From Marinimicrococcus sp033875255 (GTDB lineage Bacteria > Pseudomonadota > Alphaproteobacteria > Geminicoccales > Geminicoccaceae): a stretch of 64,000 nucleotides of DNA. Numbering within the stretch: position 1 is the first letter of the stretch; each line of letters starts with the position of its first letter. Shown in pieces: positions 15,749 through 24,512 of the stretch. Position numbers and translations under genes: made by a program. The stretch covers positions 124,001-188,000 of the forward strand of contig JAWZSN010000007.1 in the NCBI GenBank assembly GCA_033875255.1, in the 5' to 3' direction. Under the pieces are notes generated by a model. The model had not been told where the DNA came from and searched no databases. It was given only the letters and a program-made list of their open reading frames with translations.

Positions 15749-17065
15749 TCAACCCTCCCGGAAGGCGGCCTCGCCGGTCCTGAAGAGCCGGTCGGTGAGG
15801 TAGGAGAGGATCGTCCGCTCGCCCACTGTCAGCTCGACATCGACCACCATGCCGGGAGCGATCTCGAGCTCGCCCGGCGCGGTACCCAGCCGGGCGGTGT
15901 CGGTCACCACGGTGACCGGATAGCTCAGATTGCCGGTCAGCGGCTCGGGCACCGCGTCGGCGGCGATCCGTGCGATGCGGCCGGAGAGGCTGCCGAAGCG
16001 CAGGAAGTCGTAGGCGTGGACCTTGACGGTCGCCGTCAGCCCCTCGCGCAGCCGTCCGATATCCTCGTTGGCCACCCGCGCCTCGACCACCAGCCCCTCC
16101 TCCGACGGCACGATCCGCAGCAGCGTCTCGTTGGCGCCGACCGCTTGACCCGGCCCGGCCACCGCAAGGTCCTGGACGATCCCGTCGACCGGGGCGCGCA
16201 GCAGCATGCCCTCGAGGAGAACGTCCTGGGCGCGCAGCTGCTCGCGCAGCCGGTCGCGATCGGCCCTGGCGCGCGCCAGCTCGGCCAGCACCTCGCTCTT
16301 CCACTCCGTCTCCAGGCCGGCCAGACGGCTCTCGCTCTCGGCAAGCGCCGCCCTCGCCGCCGCCGCCGCAGCCTTCGCCCGCTCGAGCTCGCCCTCGCCG
16401 TCGGCGACCTCCTTTTGCATGCTCGTGTGCTTGATCCGCGGATAAAAGCCGCGCTCGGTCAGCTCGCTCACCGCCTCGGCCTGCTGACGCAGCAGCTTGA
16501 GCCCATTCTGGCGCTGCGCCACGCCGGCCAGCGCCTCGCGGACCGCGCCGCGGCGGGTCTCGATGGCCTGCGTCAGGGTCGCGCGGCGGCCGGCCAGGGC
16601 TGCGGCGCGGGCCTGCAGCAGCCCGGCTTCCGCCTCCACTAGGTCGGGTCGCGCCGTCAGGACGGCCGGATCGACCGCCAGCGGCGTCCCCTCCGCCTCG
16701 CTCTCGAGGCGGGCCACCTCGGCGGTCCGCACCTGCCAGCGGCCGAGCAGCTCGGCATGCTCCGGCTCGCGCACGTCGGGATCGAGGCGCAGCAGCGGCG
16801 CCCCTGCGGTCACCTGGTCGCCCTCGCGCACCATCACCTCGGCGACCCGGCCGCCGCGCGCATGGTTCACGAGCTTGACCCGCCCGGCCGGCTCCACCCG
16901 ACCCTGGGCGCGCACGATCTCCTCGACCTCGGCCCAGGCGGCCCAGCCGAAGCCGGCCACGAGGATGAGGGCCACGAGCCCGAGCAGCACGCCCGCCAGG
17001 GGCGAGCTGGCGTCCTGCAGCAGGGCGCGGGTGTCGGCATCCGCCAGACGGCCGATCGGTCGCAT
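15749..17065 (-). CDS. HlyD-family type I secretion membrane fusion protein
   Basis: 438 residues from the ATG at 17065. Layout: cytoplasmic N-tail, a membrane helix at about 22-45 (PLAGVLLGLVALILVAGFGW), a biotinyl/lipoyl-like half-motif (VNHARGGRVAEVMVREGDQV), a long alpha-helical coiled coil at about 95-265, the second lipoyl half (MLLRAPVDGIVQDL) and a C-terminal beta-barrel domain ending VGERTILSYLTDRLFRTGEAAFREG. This is the PrtE/HlyD adaptor that joins the inner-membrane ABC exporter to a TolC channel. It lies 10 bases after the transporter gene and so forms an operon with it. No TolC gene is adjacent. Confidence 0.92.
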   Translation of the reverse strand: MRPIGRLADADTRALLQDASSPLAGVLLGLVALILVAGFGWAAWAEVEEIVRAQGRVEPAGRVKLVNHARGGRVAEVMVREGDQVTAGAPLLRLDPDVREPEHAELLGRWQVRTAEVARLESEAEGTPLAVDPAVLTARPDLVEAEAGLLQARAAALAGRRATLTQAIETRRGAVREALAGVAQRQNGLKLLRQQAEAVSELTERGFYPRIKHTSMQKEVADGEGELERAKAAAAAARAALAESESRLAGLETEWKSEVLAELARARADRDRLREQLRAQDVLLEGMLLRAPVDGIVQDLAVAGPGQAVGANETLLRIVPSEEGLVVEARVANEDIGRLREGLTATVKVHAYDFLRFGSLSGRIARIAADAVPEPLTGNLSYPVTVVTDTARLGTAPGELEIAPGMVVDVELTVGERTILSYLTDRLFRTGEAAFREG

Positions 17066-17075
17066 GGAAAATCTC

Positions 17076-19322
17076 CTAGCCCAAGGCGTGCAGGCCGCGG
17101 CGGCCGGCGCGCGACTGGGCCGCTGCCGCCACGTCGGCCGGTGCCCCCTGCCGGGCGATCCGGCCGTTCTGCATGAGAACCGCCTGGTCGCATGCCTGGA
17201 GGGCTGCGAGACGGTGGGTGACGAGGATGATGGTGCGCCCGCGCCCGGCCCGGCGGATATTGCCGAGAAGGCGCGCCTCGCTGGCGGGATCGAGGGCGCT
17301 GGTGGCCTCGTCGAGGATGATGATGCGCGGGTTGCGCACCACCGCCCGGGCCGCCGCCAGAAGCTGGCGCTGGCCGGCCGACAGACCGCTACCCCCCTCG
17401 CCCAGTAGCGTCTCGTAGGCATCGGGCAGCCGCAGGATGGCCTCGTGCAGGCCGACGAACTTGGCGGCTGCCACGATGCGCGCGGGATCGGCCCCGGCCG
17501 AGCCCAACGCGATGTTCTCGCCGACACTGCCGGCGAAGAGCTGGATGTCCTGCGGCACCACGCCGATCTGCCGGCGATAGTCGTTCAGCGCCACCTCGCG
17601 CAGGTCGCGGCCGTCGACGAGGATCCGCCCCTCCTGCGGCAGCTCCAGGCCGAGCAGCAGCTTGACCAGCGTGCTCTTGCCCGAGCCCGGCGGGCCGATG
17701 ACACCGAGCATGGTGCCGGGCTCGATGGCGAGGTCGACGCCGTCGAGCGCCGGCTGGCGATCGGCGGCGTAGCGGAAGGTGACGGCGTCGAGGGCGATCC
17801 GGCCCGACAGCCGGGCCAGCGGCGCCCGCCCGCCGCCCTGCTCCTCGGCCCCCTCGTCCATGAAGGCGGCGAGCCGGACCACCGCCTCGCGGGCCTGCTG
17901 GATCTGGTGCCAGGCGAAGAAGGCCTGGCGGACCGGGGCCAGCACCCGGCCGGCGAGGATGGTGGCAGCGATCAGCGCACCTACCGAAAGCTCGCCGGCG
18001 ACGATCTGCCGGGCCCCCACATAGACCAGCACCAGCCCCGCCAGATGCTGCAGGGCCTGGCCCGCCGCGCCCACGAGATTGCCGAGGCTGCCGGCGCGAA
18101 AGCCGGTGCAGGCGGTCTCCAGCAGGCGCGATTCGTAGCGCCCGGCAATCACCCGCTCGAGGCCCAGCGCCTTGACGGTGAGCGCCTGGCTCACCGCCTC
18201 GCCGAGCGCTGCCGCGCGGGCGGCGCTCGACCGGCCACCGCTGCGTGCGAGCTCCTTCTGCTCGCGGTGCGCCACGAGCGAGAGCACGCCGAAGAGCGGC
18301 ACCACGGCAAGGGTGATCCAGGCCAGCACCGGCGCCAGCACGAACAATGCCACCAGGAACAACGCCACGAAGGCGAGATCCACCGCCAGCAGCGGAAGCT
18401 GCCCGGTGAGGAAGCTGCGGAGCTGGTCCACCTGGCGCAGCCGCTCGAGCATCCCGGCACTTCCCGCCCCCTCGAACGCCCGATAGGGCAGCCGCAGGAG
18501 ATGGGCCAGCGCCTCGCGGCCGAGCGCCACGTCGAGCCGCGCCCCGGTGAGGCTGGAGATACGCCCCCGCACGCCGCGCAGCATCAGCTCGCAGGCGATC
18601 AGGGTGAGCATCCCCACCGCCAGCACATCGAGGGTCTGGAGGGCGCCGTGATTGATGACCTTGTTGTAGACGGTCATCATGAAAAGCGGCACGGCCAGCG
18701 CCAGCAGGTTGATCAGCACCGAGGCGAGGCCGATCTGCCAGAGCGCCGGCCAGAGCGGCGCGAGGATCGGCTGCCGCCAGCCCCCGCGCGACGTAGCGGA
18801 GGGCGCCGGGAGCGCCGGCGATGGCGGCGCGTCGCGGGGTGGCGCAGCGTCACCTGCCGGCAATGGCGCAGCGGTTCGCCGCCACGCCGGAGTGGCGCCG
18901 AAGACGAGCGCGGCGGCCGCCTTGCGGGCAGCGCCTTCCGGGGTCGCGGTCGCGGCCTCGCCGGTGAGCGCGTCGACCAGCACGAGCTGGCTGCCGACCC
19001 GGGCGCGCACCAGCCAGGCCTCGCCCGGCTCGTGGCCGAGCAGCAGGAAAGGCGGCCGCATCAGGCGCAGGCGCCAGGCAACCGCGCGGCGCCGCCGGCC
19101 GGCGAGCCCGACCTTGCGGCCCAGCTCGAGCACCGCCGGCAGCCATTCGCCAGCCGCCAGCCTCTGCGCCACGGAGCGCAGCTCGCCTTCGCCGCAGGTT
19201 TTGCCGAGTTGCCGGCAAAGCCTCACAAAGGCCGCCAGCACCACCTCGCCGGGCCCACCCGGCGCGGGCGCCTCGCCGATCGCGGCGGCGCCGCCGGGGG
19301 ATGAGACGTCGGCTGGACCCAT
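17076..19322 (-). CDS. Type I secretion ABC transporter (permease/ATPase, with C39-like domain)
   Basis: 748 residues. The first 150 resemble a peptidase-C39-like domain but lack the catalytic Cys-His arrangement, as in HlyB-type exporters that bind rather than cut their cargo. Six membrane helices follow (about 175-440), then the ATPase: Walker A IGPPGSGKSTLVKLLLG near residue 540, signature LSAGQRQ near 648 and Walker B IIILDEATSALD near 667. It exports unfolded C-terminal-signal proteins such as RTX proteins. No substrate gene is next to it; the only RTX gene in the window is at 55034-56176. A promoter-like sequence is present upstream at 19376-19404. Confidence 0.93.
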   Translation of the reverse strand: MGPADVSSPGGAAAIGEAPAPGGPGEVVLAAFVRLCRQLGKTCGEGELRSVAQRLAAGEWLPAVLELGRKVGLAGRRRRAVAWRLRLMRPPFLLLGHEPGEAWLVRARVGSQLVLVDALTGEAATATPEGAARKAAAALVFGATPAWRRTAAPLPAGDAAPPRDAPPSPALPAPSATSRGGWRQPILAPLWPALWQIGLASVLINLLALAVPLFMMTVYNKVINHGALQTLDVLAVGMLTLIACELMLRGVRGRISSLTGARLDVALGREALAHLLRLPYRAFEGAGSAGMLERLRQVDQLRSFLTGQLPLLAVDLAFVALFLVALFVLAPVLAWITLAVVPLFGVLSLVAHREQKELARSGGRSSAARAAALGEAVSQALTVKALGLERVIAGRYESRLLETACTGFRAGSLGNLVGAAGQALQHLAGLVLVYVGARQIVAGELSVGALIAATILAGRVLAPVRQAFFAWHQIQQAREAVVRLAAFMDEGAEEQGGGRAPLARLSGRIALDAVTFRYAADRQPALDGVDLAIEPGTMLGVIGPPGSGKSTLVKLLLGLELPQEGRILVDGRDLREVALNDYRRQIGVVPQDIQLFAGSVGENIALGSAGADPARIVAAAKFVGLHEAILRLPDAYETLLGEGGSGLSAGQRQLLAAARAVVRNPRIIILDEATSALDPASEARLLGNIRRAGRGRTIILVTHRLAALQACDQAVLMQNGRIARQGAPADVAAAAQSRAGRRGLHALG

Positions 19323-19375
19323 GCGCGCTCTCCGCAGGAGTTCGGGGGCCGACCGACGAGATGGTTTCTATCCCG

Positions 19376-19404
19376 TTAATATATTCCTTTAAGTCTTCAC
19401 GCAA
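19376..19404 (-). promoter_or_regulatory. Candidate promoter of the type I secretion operon
   Basis: In an unusually A/T-rich 100-base gap, the minus strand shows TTGCGT (19399-19404), 17 bases, and TATTAA (19376-19381), about 55 bases before the transporter start. The boxes are plausible but not perfect for sigma-70. Confidence 0.5.
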
Positions 19405-19422
19405 CCGTAATGCGTCAAAACC

Positions 19423-20607
19423 TCAATCCAGCGCGTAGGCCAGGAACTTGAGATAGGCGCTCTCCGGCAGGGCCGGATGGATCGGATGGTCGGGGCCGGC
19501 GCCGCCGCGATAGATCATCCGGGCGCTGCGCCCGGCGGCACGGATGCCGATATAGACCTCGCGGGCGAAGGACGCCTCGTCGACATTGTGCGAGCAGGAG
19601 GCGATGCACAAAAAGCCGCCTTCCGCCACCAGGCCGGCGGCTCCGCGAGCGAGCTTGCGGTAGCCCTTGAGGCCGGCCGCGAGATCCTTGCGGCTCTTCA
19701 CGAAGGCCGGCGGATCGCAGATCACCAGGCCGAAGCGCTCGCGGGCGGCGGCGAGATCGTCGATCGCCGCATAGGCCTCCTGCTTGCGAAAGCTGCAGCG
19801 CTCGGCCACGCCCTGGCGGCTGGCGCTCTCCTGGGCCATCGCCAGGGCGCTCTCGGCGCGGTCGACCACGACCACCTCGCGCGCCCCGCCGGCCGCGGCG
19901 TTCAGTGCAAAGCCGCCGGCATAGCTGTAGACGTCTAGCACCCGCTGGTCGCGGGCGAGACGGCGCACGAAGGCGCGATTGTCGCGCTGGTCGTAGTACC
20001 ATCCGGTCTTCTGCCCGCCCTGCGGGTCGCACACGAAGGAGAGGCCGTTCTCCTCGACCTCGAGCGGCCCGGTGGCCTCGCCGCGCACGACCCGTACCTC
20101 GGCCTCGAGCCCCTCGAGGCTGCGGATCGGGCTGTCGTTGCGCAGCACCACCAGCCGCGGCGCCAGCACCTGGTCGATCGCCGCCAGCAGCTCCTCCTCC
20201 TGGCGGTTCATGCCGACCGAGTTGAGCTGCACCACCAGCACGTCGCCGAACCGGTCGATGACCACGCCGGGCATCCCGTCGGCCTCGGCATGGACCAGCC
20301 GGTAGAAGGGGCGCTCGAACAGCCGGTCGCGCAGCTCGACGGCCCGTTTGAGACGGCGGGCGAAGAACTTGGCGTCGATCCGCACCTCAACATTGCGCGT
20401 CAAGATCCGCGCGGCGATCAGCGAGTGCGGATTGAAATGCGCCAGTGCCATGGCCTTGCCGTCGGCCGCCACCAGCCGCACGACGCTGCCCGGCGGCAGG
20501 GCCTTGGCGGCCGCGTCCATCTGGACCTCGTTGGAGTAGAGCCAGGGGCCGCCACCCCGCAGACGCTTGTCGTGGCCCTGAAGGATCCGGATGGTGGCGT
20601 CGGTCAT
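19423..20607 (-). CDS. Class I SAM-dependent rRNA methyltransferase (RlmI/YccW-like)
   Basis: 394 residues from an ATG with GGGAG upstream; the frame is open further upstream without conserved content. An N-terminal PUA-like domain (RILQGHDKRLRGGGPWLYSNEV, quoted in part) is followed by an EEHEE-type linker and a Rossmann methyltransferase: VLDVYSYAGGFALNAA for SAM binding, VICDPPAFVKS as the catalytic DPPxF motif, and CIASCSHNV with the cysteine typical of m5C enzymes. E. coli RlmI makes m5C1962 in 23S rRNA; the alphaproteobacterial homologue probably does the same, but site specificity is inferred. Divergent from ggt. Confidence 0.9.
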   Translation of the reverse strand: MTDATIRILQGHDKRLRGGGPWLYSNEVQMDAAAKALPPGSVVRLVAADGKAMALAHFNPHSLIAARILTRNVEVRIDAKFFARRLKRAVELRDRLFERPFYRLVHAEADGMPGVVIDRFGDVLVVQLNSVGMNRQEEELLAAIDQVLAPRLVVLRNDSPIRSLEGLEAEVRVVRGEATGPLEVEENGLSFVCDPQGGQKTGWYYDQRDNRAFVRRLARDQRVLDVYSYAGGFALNAAAGGAREVVVVDRAESALAMAQESASRQGVAERCSFRKQEAYAAIDDLAAARERFGLVICDPPAFVKSRKDLAAGLKGYRKLARGAAGLVAEGGFLCIASCSHNVDEASFAREVYIGIRAAGRSARMIYRGGAGPDHPIHPALPESAYLKFLAYALD

Positions 20608-20729
20608 TGTGTACTCCCGTGGGGCCGCCGCCCGCGCCCGGAGCGAGACCGCCCTGCGCGCCGAAGGGTGCGAGCAAAAAGGATAAACTGGTAGCGTGCC
20701 GTCGAGCATGATCGACGGGAGGCCTCCTC

Positions 20730-22490
20730 ATGCACCATAACGCCTTGTTCCGGCAACTCCCGCCACGGACGCTGGCGGCACTGCTCTGCCTCGCGGCACC
20801 CGCTCTGGCACAGGCTCCGCCGCCCCCCGAGCAGGCGAGTCCGCGGGTCGAGAAGGCGCTCGCTGCCGCCGACCGCCACATGGTTGCGAGCGCTCATCCA
20901 AGCGCCACGAGAGCGGGTCTGGAGGTGCTGCGCAACGGCGGCAGCGCTGCCGATGCGGCGGTCGCGGTGCAGATGGTCCTGAACCTGGTGGAGCCGCAGT
21001 CCTCGGGCATCGGCGGCGGCGCCTTCATGCTTCACTGGGACGCGGCCAGCAGCGAGCTCGTCACCCTCGACGGCCGCGAGACCGCGCCAGCCGCCGTCGG
21101 CCTCGACCTCTTCCTCGAGGCCGACGGTACGCCCATGGGCTTTTGGGACGCGGTGATCGGCGGCCGCTCGGTGGGCACGCCCGGCACCCTGCGGCTCCTC
21201 GAGCGGGCGCACGAGCGCTGGGGGCGCAAGGAGTGGGCCCAGCTGCTGCAGCCGGCCATCGAGCTGGCCGAGAACGGTTTTGAGATCTCGCCGCGCCTGG
21301 CCTCGGCCATCGCCGAGGACACGGAGCGCGGCCCCGACCGCTTCGCGGCCGGCCGCGCCTACTTCTACGACGACAGCGGCGCACCCCTGCCCGCCGGCAC
21401 GCTCCTGAAAAATCCCGACTTCGCCGAGACGCTCCGGATCATCGCCAAGGACGGTGCCGACGCCTTCTACGAGGGGCCGATCGCCCACGATATCGTCGCC
21501 ACCGTACGCGGCGCCGAGAGCAATCCGGGACTTTTGAGCGCGGAGGATCTCAAGGGCTACGAGGTGGTCGAGCGGCCGGCGGTCTGTCTGCCCTATCGCG
21601 CTTTCGAGGTGTGCGGCATGGGCCCGCCGAGCTCCGGCGGCCTCGCCGTGGGGCAGATCCTGGGCCTGCTCGAGCATGTCGACATGCGCGGCCTGGGGCC
21701 CACCGCCGACGGTATCCACATGCTGCTCGAGGCCTCGCGCCTCGCCTTCGCCGACCGCGACACCTACGTGGCCGACAGCGACTTCGTGCGGGTGCCGGTG
21801 GCGGGCATGATCGATCCCGCCTACCTCACCAGCCGCGCCCAGCTCCTCGGCCTCGATACCAGCATCGGCCTGGCCCGGGCCGGCAACCCGCCGTGGCGCG
21901 ACCGCGAGCTGCGCGCTGCCGACACCAGCCGCACCGAGCGCGGCACCAGCCACTTCGTGGTGGTCGACGGCGACGGCAACGCCGTCTCGATGACCACCAC
22001 CATCGAATCGGGCTTCGGCAGCCGGCTCATGGTGCGCGGCTTCCTGCTCAACAACGAGCTCACCGACTTCTCCTTCGCCCCCGAGAAGAACGGCCGGCCG
22101 ATCGCCAACCGGGTCGAGAGCGGCAAGCGGCCGCGCAGCTCGATGGCGCCCACCATGGTCTTCGGCGCCGAGGGCGCCCCCTTCCTGCTGGTGGGCTCAC
22201 CCGGTGGCAGCCGGATCATCGGCTATGTGGCCCAGACCCTGGTGGGCGTGCTGGACTGGGGCATGGACGTTCAGCAGGCGATCGACATGGGCCGGGTGAT
22301 CAACCGCAACGGCGATAGCGAGCTCGAGGCCGACACGCCGGTGGCGGCACTCGAGGAGGCGCTGGCCGCACGCGGCCACACGGTCAAGCAGCGCGAGCAG
22401 GCCAGCGGCCTTCACGCCGTGATGCTGGCCGACGGCAAGCTTCTGGGCGGCGCCGACCCGCGCCGCGAGGGCCTCGCCTTGGGTGACTAG
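20730..22490 (+). CDS. ggt: Gamma-glutamyltransferase (periplasmic)
   Basis: 586 residues with a signal peptide (TLAALLCLAAPALAQA, cleaved near AQA). GGT is made as one chain that cuts itself before a threonine to give large and small subunits: the conserved nucleophile is T406 in TERGTSHFVVVD. Also present are MVASAHPSATRAGLEVLRNGGSA-type N-terminal motif, SSGIGGGAFML, the oxyanion region VGSPGGSRIIGYV and the lid-like KRPRSSMAPT. The enzyme removes the gamma-glutamyl group from glutathione and related peptides in the periplasm, allowing glutathione recycling. Length and motifs are all normal. Confidence 0.96.
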   Translation: MHHNALFRQLPPRTLAALLCLAAPALAQAPPPPEQASPRVEKALAAADRHMVASAHPSATRAGLEVLRNGGSAADAAVAVQMVLNLVEPQSSGIGGGAFMLHWDAASSELVTLDGRETAPAAVGLDLFLEADGTPMGFWDAVIGGRSVGTPGTLRLLERAHERWGRKEWAQLLQPAIELAENGFEISPRLASAIAEDTERGPDRFAAGRAYFYDDSGAPLPAGTLLKNPDFAETLRIIAKDGADAFYEGPIAHDIVATVRGAESNPGLLSAEDLKGYEVVERPAVCLPYRAFEVCGMGPPSSGGLAVGQILGLLEHVDMRGLGPTADGIHMLLEASRLAFADRDTYVADSDFVRVPVAGMIDPAYLTSRAQLLGLDTSIGLARAGNPPWRDRELRAADTSRTERGTSHFVVVDGDGNAVSMTTTIESGFGSRLMVRGFLLNNELTDFSFAPEKNGRPIANRVESGKRPRSSMAPTMVFGAEGAPFLLVGSPGGSRIIGYVAQTLVGVLDWGMDVQQAIDMGRVINRNGDSELEADTPVAALEEALAARGHTVKQREQASGLHAVMLADGKLLGGADPRREGLALGD

Positions 22491-22497
22491 CGGGCGA

Positions 22498-22530
22498 GGA
22501 GCGCGCGTGTCAGATCGCCGCGCGCGCTCC
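22498..22530 (+). terminator. Strong GC hairpin after ggt
   Basis: GGAGCGCGCG (22498-22507) pairs perfectly with CGCGCGCTCC (22521-22530) over a 13-base loop, 8 bases after the ggt stop. There is no T-run, so it may act as an RNA-stabilising end or a factor-dependent terminator. Confidence 0.5.
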
Positions 22531-22562
22531 CTGTCGCATGGCGGCGCACGTCCGAGGCCATA

Positions 22563-22589
22563 TCCTCGGGGTCCTCGGGGTCCTCGGGC
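22563..22589 (+). repeat. Three tandem 9-base repeats
   Basis: TCCTCGGGG, TCCTCGGGG and TCCTCGGGC follow each other 40 bases in front of the small HisKA gene. Copy number could vary between strains by slippage. Confidence 0.6.
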
Positions 22590-22628
22590 GTCGGGAGGTG
22601 TCCGCCCACCCAGCATGGACGAGCGCGC

Positions 22629-22892
22629 ATGAATGTCGACAAGCAGACGGCAGAGGCCGCGGCAGCCCACGAGCCTGCCGTGCGCGGGCTGTCGATGGAG
22701 GAGCTGGAACACGAGCTGCGCACGCCGCTCACCTCGATCCGCCTCCTGCTCGAGATCATGCGCGACTGCCCCGATCTGTGCGAGGACCAGCGGCGGCGCT
22801 TTCTCGAGGTGCTGCTGGTCGACGAGGCCCGGCTGTCGCGCACGGTGGAACGCCTGCTCGGCAGCGACAGCCTGCGTCGCCTGACCGATTGA
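22629..22892 (+). CDS. Stand-alone histidine-kinase dimerisation (HisKA) domain protein
   Basis: 87 residues in total. Residues 22-75 are a canonical HisKA phosphoacceptor hairpin: MEELEHELRTPLTSIRLLLE carries the H box with the phosphorylatable His followed by E-L-R-T-P, and the second helix RRRFLEVLLVDEARLSRTVERLL completes the pair. No ATP-binding domain follows: a stop comes at once, and bases 22893-22896 separate it from the convergent ymdB-like gene, so this is not a truncated longer kinase whose rest lies nearby. It could act as a histidine phosphotransfer or dimer-poisoning partner for other kinases, or be a remnant. No clear ribosome binding site is visible. Confidence 0.75.
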   Translation: MNVDKQTAEAAAAHEPAVRGLSMEELEHELRTPLTSIRLLLEIMRDCPDLCEDQRRRFLEVLLVDEARLSRTVERLLGSDSLRRLTD

Positions 22893-22896
22893 GGCG

Positions 22897-23715
22897 TCAG
22901 CCTGCCTCGGGCATGAGCGCGGTCAGCCGGCCGCCCAGCCGCACCGGCTCGATCCGCCTGGCAAGTCCCGTGCGGTCGTCGGTCTCGACATAGACGGCGC
23001 ACAAGGTGGCCTCCCCCAGCGCCGGCTCGAGACGGCGCTGCGGGATGTCGCTGCGGAAGCGGGCCAGCGCCCCCTCCTTTTCCATCCCGATCACGCTGTC
23101 ATAGTCGCCGGTCATCCCGAGGTCGGTGATGTAGCCGGTGCCTCCGGGCAGGATCTGCGCATCGGCGGTCGGCACATGGGTGTGGGTGCCGGCCACCAGA
23201 CTGGCCCTGCCGTCGAGGAAGTGGCCCAGCGCCATCTTCTCGCTGGTGGCCTCGGCATGGATGTCGACGAGGATCGCGTCGGCGTTGCCACCCAGGATGT
23301 TGCGCGCGAGCTCGGCCTCGAGGGCGCGGAACGGGTCATCGTAGCTGCCCATGAACAGCCGGCCCATCACCTGCGCCACCACCAGCCGCTTGCCGCGCGC
23401 CGTGCGGACCTCGGTGAGGCCGCGACCGGGCGTGCCGGGCTGCATGTTCATCGGCCGGACCAGGCGCGGCTCGCCGTCGATGAAGCCGATCATCTCGCGC
23501 TGGTCCCAGCTGTGGTTGCCCAGGGTGATGGCGTCGGCACCGGCGTCGAAGAACTCCTTGCAGATTGCCGCGGTGATGCCGAAGCCGCCGGCGGCGTTCT
23601 CGCCGTTCACCACCACCGCGTCGAGGCGCAGCTTCTCGCGCAGGCCGGGGAGATTGTCGGTGAGAACGGTGCGGCCGGCCCGGCCCACCACGTCGCCCAC
23701 ATAGATGATCCGCAA
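22897..23715 (-). CDS. TIGR00282/YmdB-family metallophosphoesterase
   Basis: 272 residues. Metal-binding landmarks of the YmdB family are present: IIYVGDVVGRAGR at the start, VVNGENAAGGFGI near 40, ITLGNHSWDQREM near 65-75, VDIHAEATSEKMALGHFLDG near 150-168 and GTHTHVPTADAQILPGGTGY near 175-195. Bacillus YmdB is a di-metal phosphodiesterase acting on cyclic nucleotides and affecting colony development. In alphaproteobacteria it regularly sits next to 5-formyl-THF cyclo-ligase, as it does here (9 bases apart), so the two form an operon. Physiological substrate unknown. Confidence 0.93.
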   Translation of the reverse strand: MRIIYVGDVVGRAGRTVLTDNLPGLREKLRLDAVVVNGENAAGGFGITAAICKEFFDAGADAITLGNHSWDQREMIGFIDGEPRLVRPMNMQPGTPGRGLTEVRTARGKRLVVAQVMGRLFMGSYDDPFRALEAELARNILGGNADAILVDIHAEATSEKMALGHFLDGRASLVAGTHTHVPTADAQILPGGTGYITDLGMTGDYDSVIGMEKEGALARFRSDIPQRRLEPALGEATLCAVYVETDDRTGLARRIEPVRLGGRLTALMPEAG

Positions 23716-23724
23716 GTCTCTTCC

Positions 23725-24354
23725 TCAGTCTCTCGAAAGCGTGGGGGTGGGCGCGAAGCGGCGCACGGCACACTCGGTCACCAGATAGTCGAGGCGCTGG
23801 TCGTGGTCGTCGACCGGGACCTCGGGCACCGCCTGCAGCTCGAAGGCATAGCCTACCACCACCGGCCGGAGCCCCATGTCGCATAGGCGCTCGAGGGTCC
23901 GGTCGTAGAAGCCGCCGCCATAGCCGAGCCTGCGGCCTTCCTCGTCGAACCCCAAAAGCGGCACCACCACCACCCGCGGCTCCTCCACGGGCGCGCTCTC
24001 GAGCGGCTCGAGAACACCGAAGCCGCCCTCACGCAAGGGCTCGCCGCGCCGCCAGACATGCAGCACCAGGGGCAGGCCGGGACCGATCTGGCGGGGCAGC
24101 AGCACGCGGCCGTCACGGCCGAGCAGCTTCTCGATGACAGGCAGGGTGTCGATCTCGCGGCGCAGCGGCCAGAACACCGAGACCGGCCCCTCGGCGGGAC
24201 CGATGACCTCCCACAGACGCTCGGCCGCGGCGTGCGACCGGCGCCGGGCATCCTCGGGCTCCAGAACGGCGCGCTTCCTGCGAAGAAGCGCCCTCAGCTC
24301 GGCTTTGCGCTTGATGATGATCGCTTCGATCCCGTGAGGGGGCGGCGCCACCAT
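23725..24354 (-). CDS. 5-formyltetrahydrofolate cyclo-ligase
   Basis: 209 residues. The enzyme converts 5-formyl-THF to 5,10-methenyl-THF with ATP, keeping the folate pool usable. Visible are the N-terminal RKAELRALLRRKRAVL, the central PLRREIDTLPVIEKLL and the ATP-binding YGGGFYDRTLERL in the C-terminal third (about residues 143-157). Length and motifs are normal. Its upstream neighbours are the 6S RNA candidate and zapA, the standard order in Proteobacteria (zapA-ssrS-ygfA). Confidence 0.94.
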   Translation of the reverse strand: MVAPPPHGIEAIIIKRKAELRALLRRKRAVLEPEDARRRSHAAAERLWEVIGPAEGPVSVFWPLRREIDTLPVIEKLLGRDGRVLLPRQIGPGLPLVLHVWRRGEPLREGGFGVLEPLESAPVEEPRVVVVPLLGFDEEGRRLGYGGGFYDRTLERLCDMGLRPVVVGYAFELQAVPEVPVDDHDQRLDYLVTECAVRRFAPTPTLSRD

Positions 24355-24357
24355 GGC

Positions 24358-24512
24358 CGTCTCGTGTCGCTATCGCTCCTGGGACCTGCGTTGCAGGTGG
24401 GCGCCGGATGCCAGAACCACGGCCCTGACAGAGCCAGCCCCCTTGGGAACGAATTAGGCCCGGGTGCTTGATGGACACTGCTCGAACCGGGCAGCAACCG
24501 CCAATCGCGTAT
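24358..24512 (-). ncRNA. ssrS: Candidate 6S RNA
   Basis: This non-coding spacer of about 155 bases between zapA and 5-formyl-THF cyclo-ligase is where 6S RNA is encoded in most Proteobacteria, transcribed with the ligase gene as here. On the minus strand an apical hairpin GGCTCT-GTC-AGGGCC (24421-24435) lies near the middle, and a perfect hairpin ACCTGC-AAC-GCAGGT (24384-24398) lies in the 3' half where 6S RNAs form a small stem beside the central bubble. 6S RNA mimics an open promoter and binds the housekeeping RNA polymerase in stationary phase. The exact ends are guesses; a covariance search would settle it. Confidence 0.65.

Noticed and set aside
22563..22589. CRISPR-like short repeats
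   Set aside because: Three adjacent 9-base units without spacers are a simple tandem repeat. No repeat-spacer array or cas gene is present anywhere in the window.
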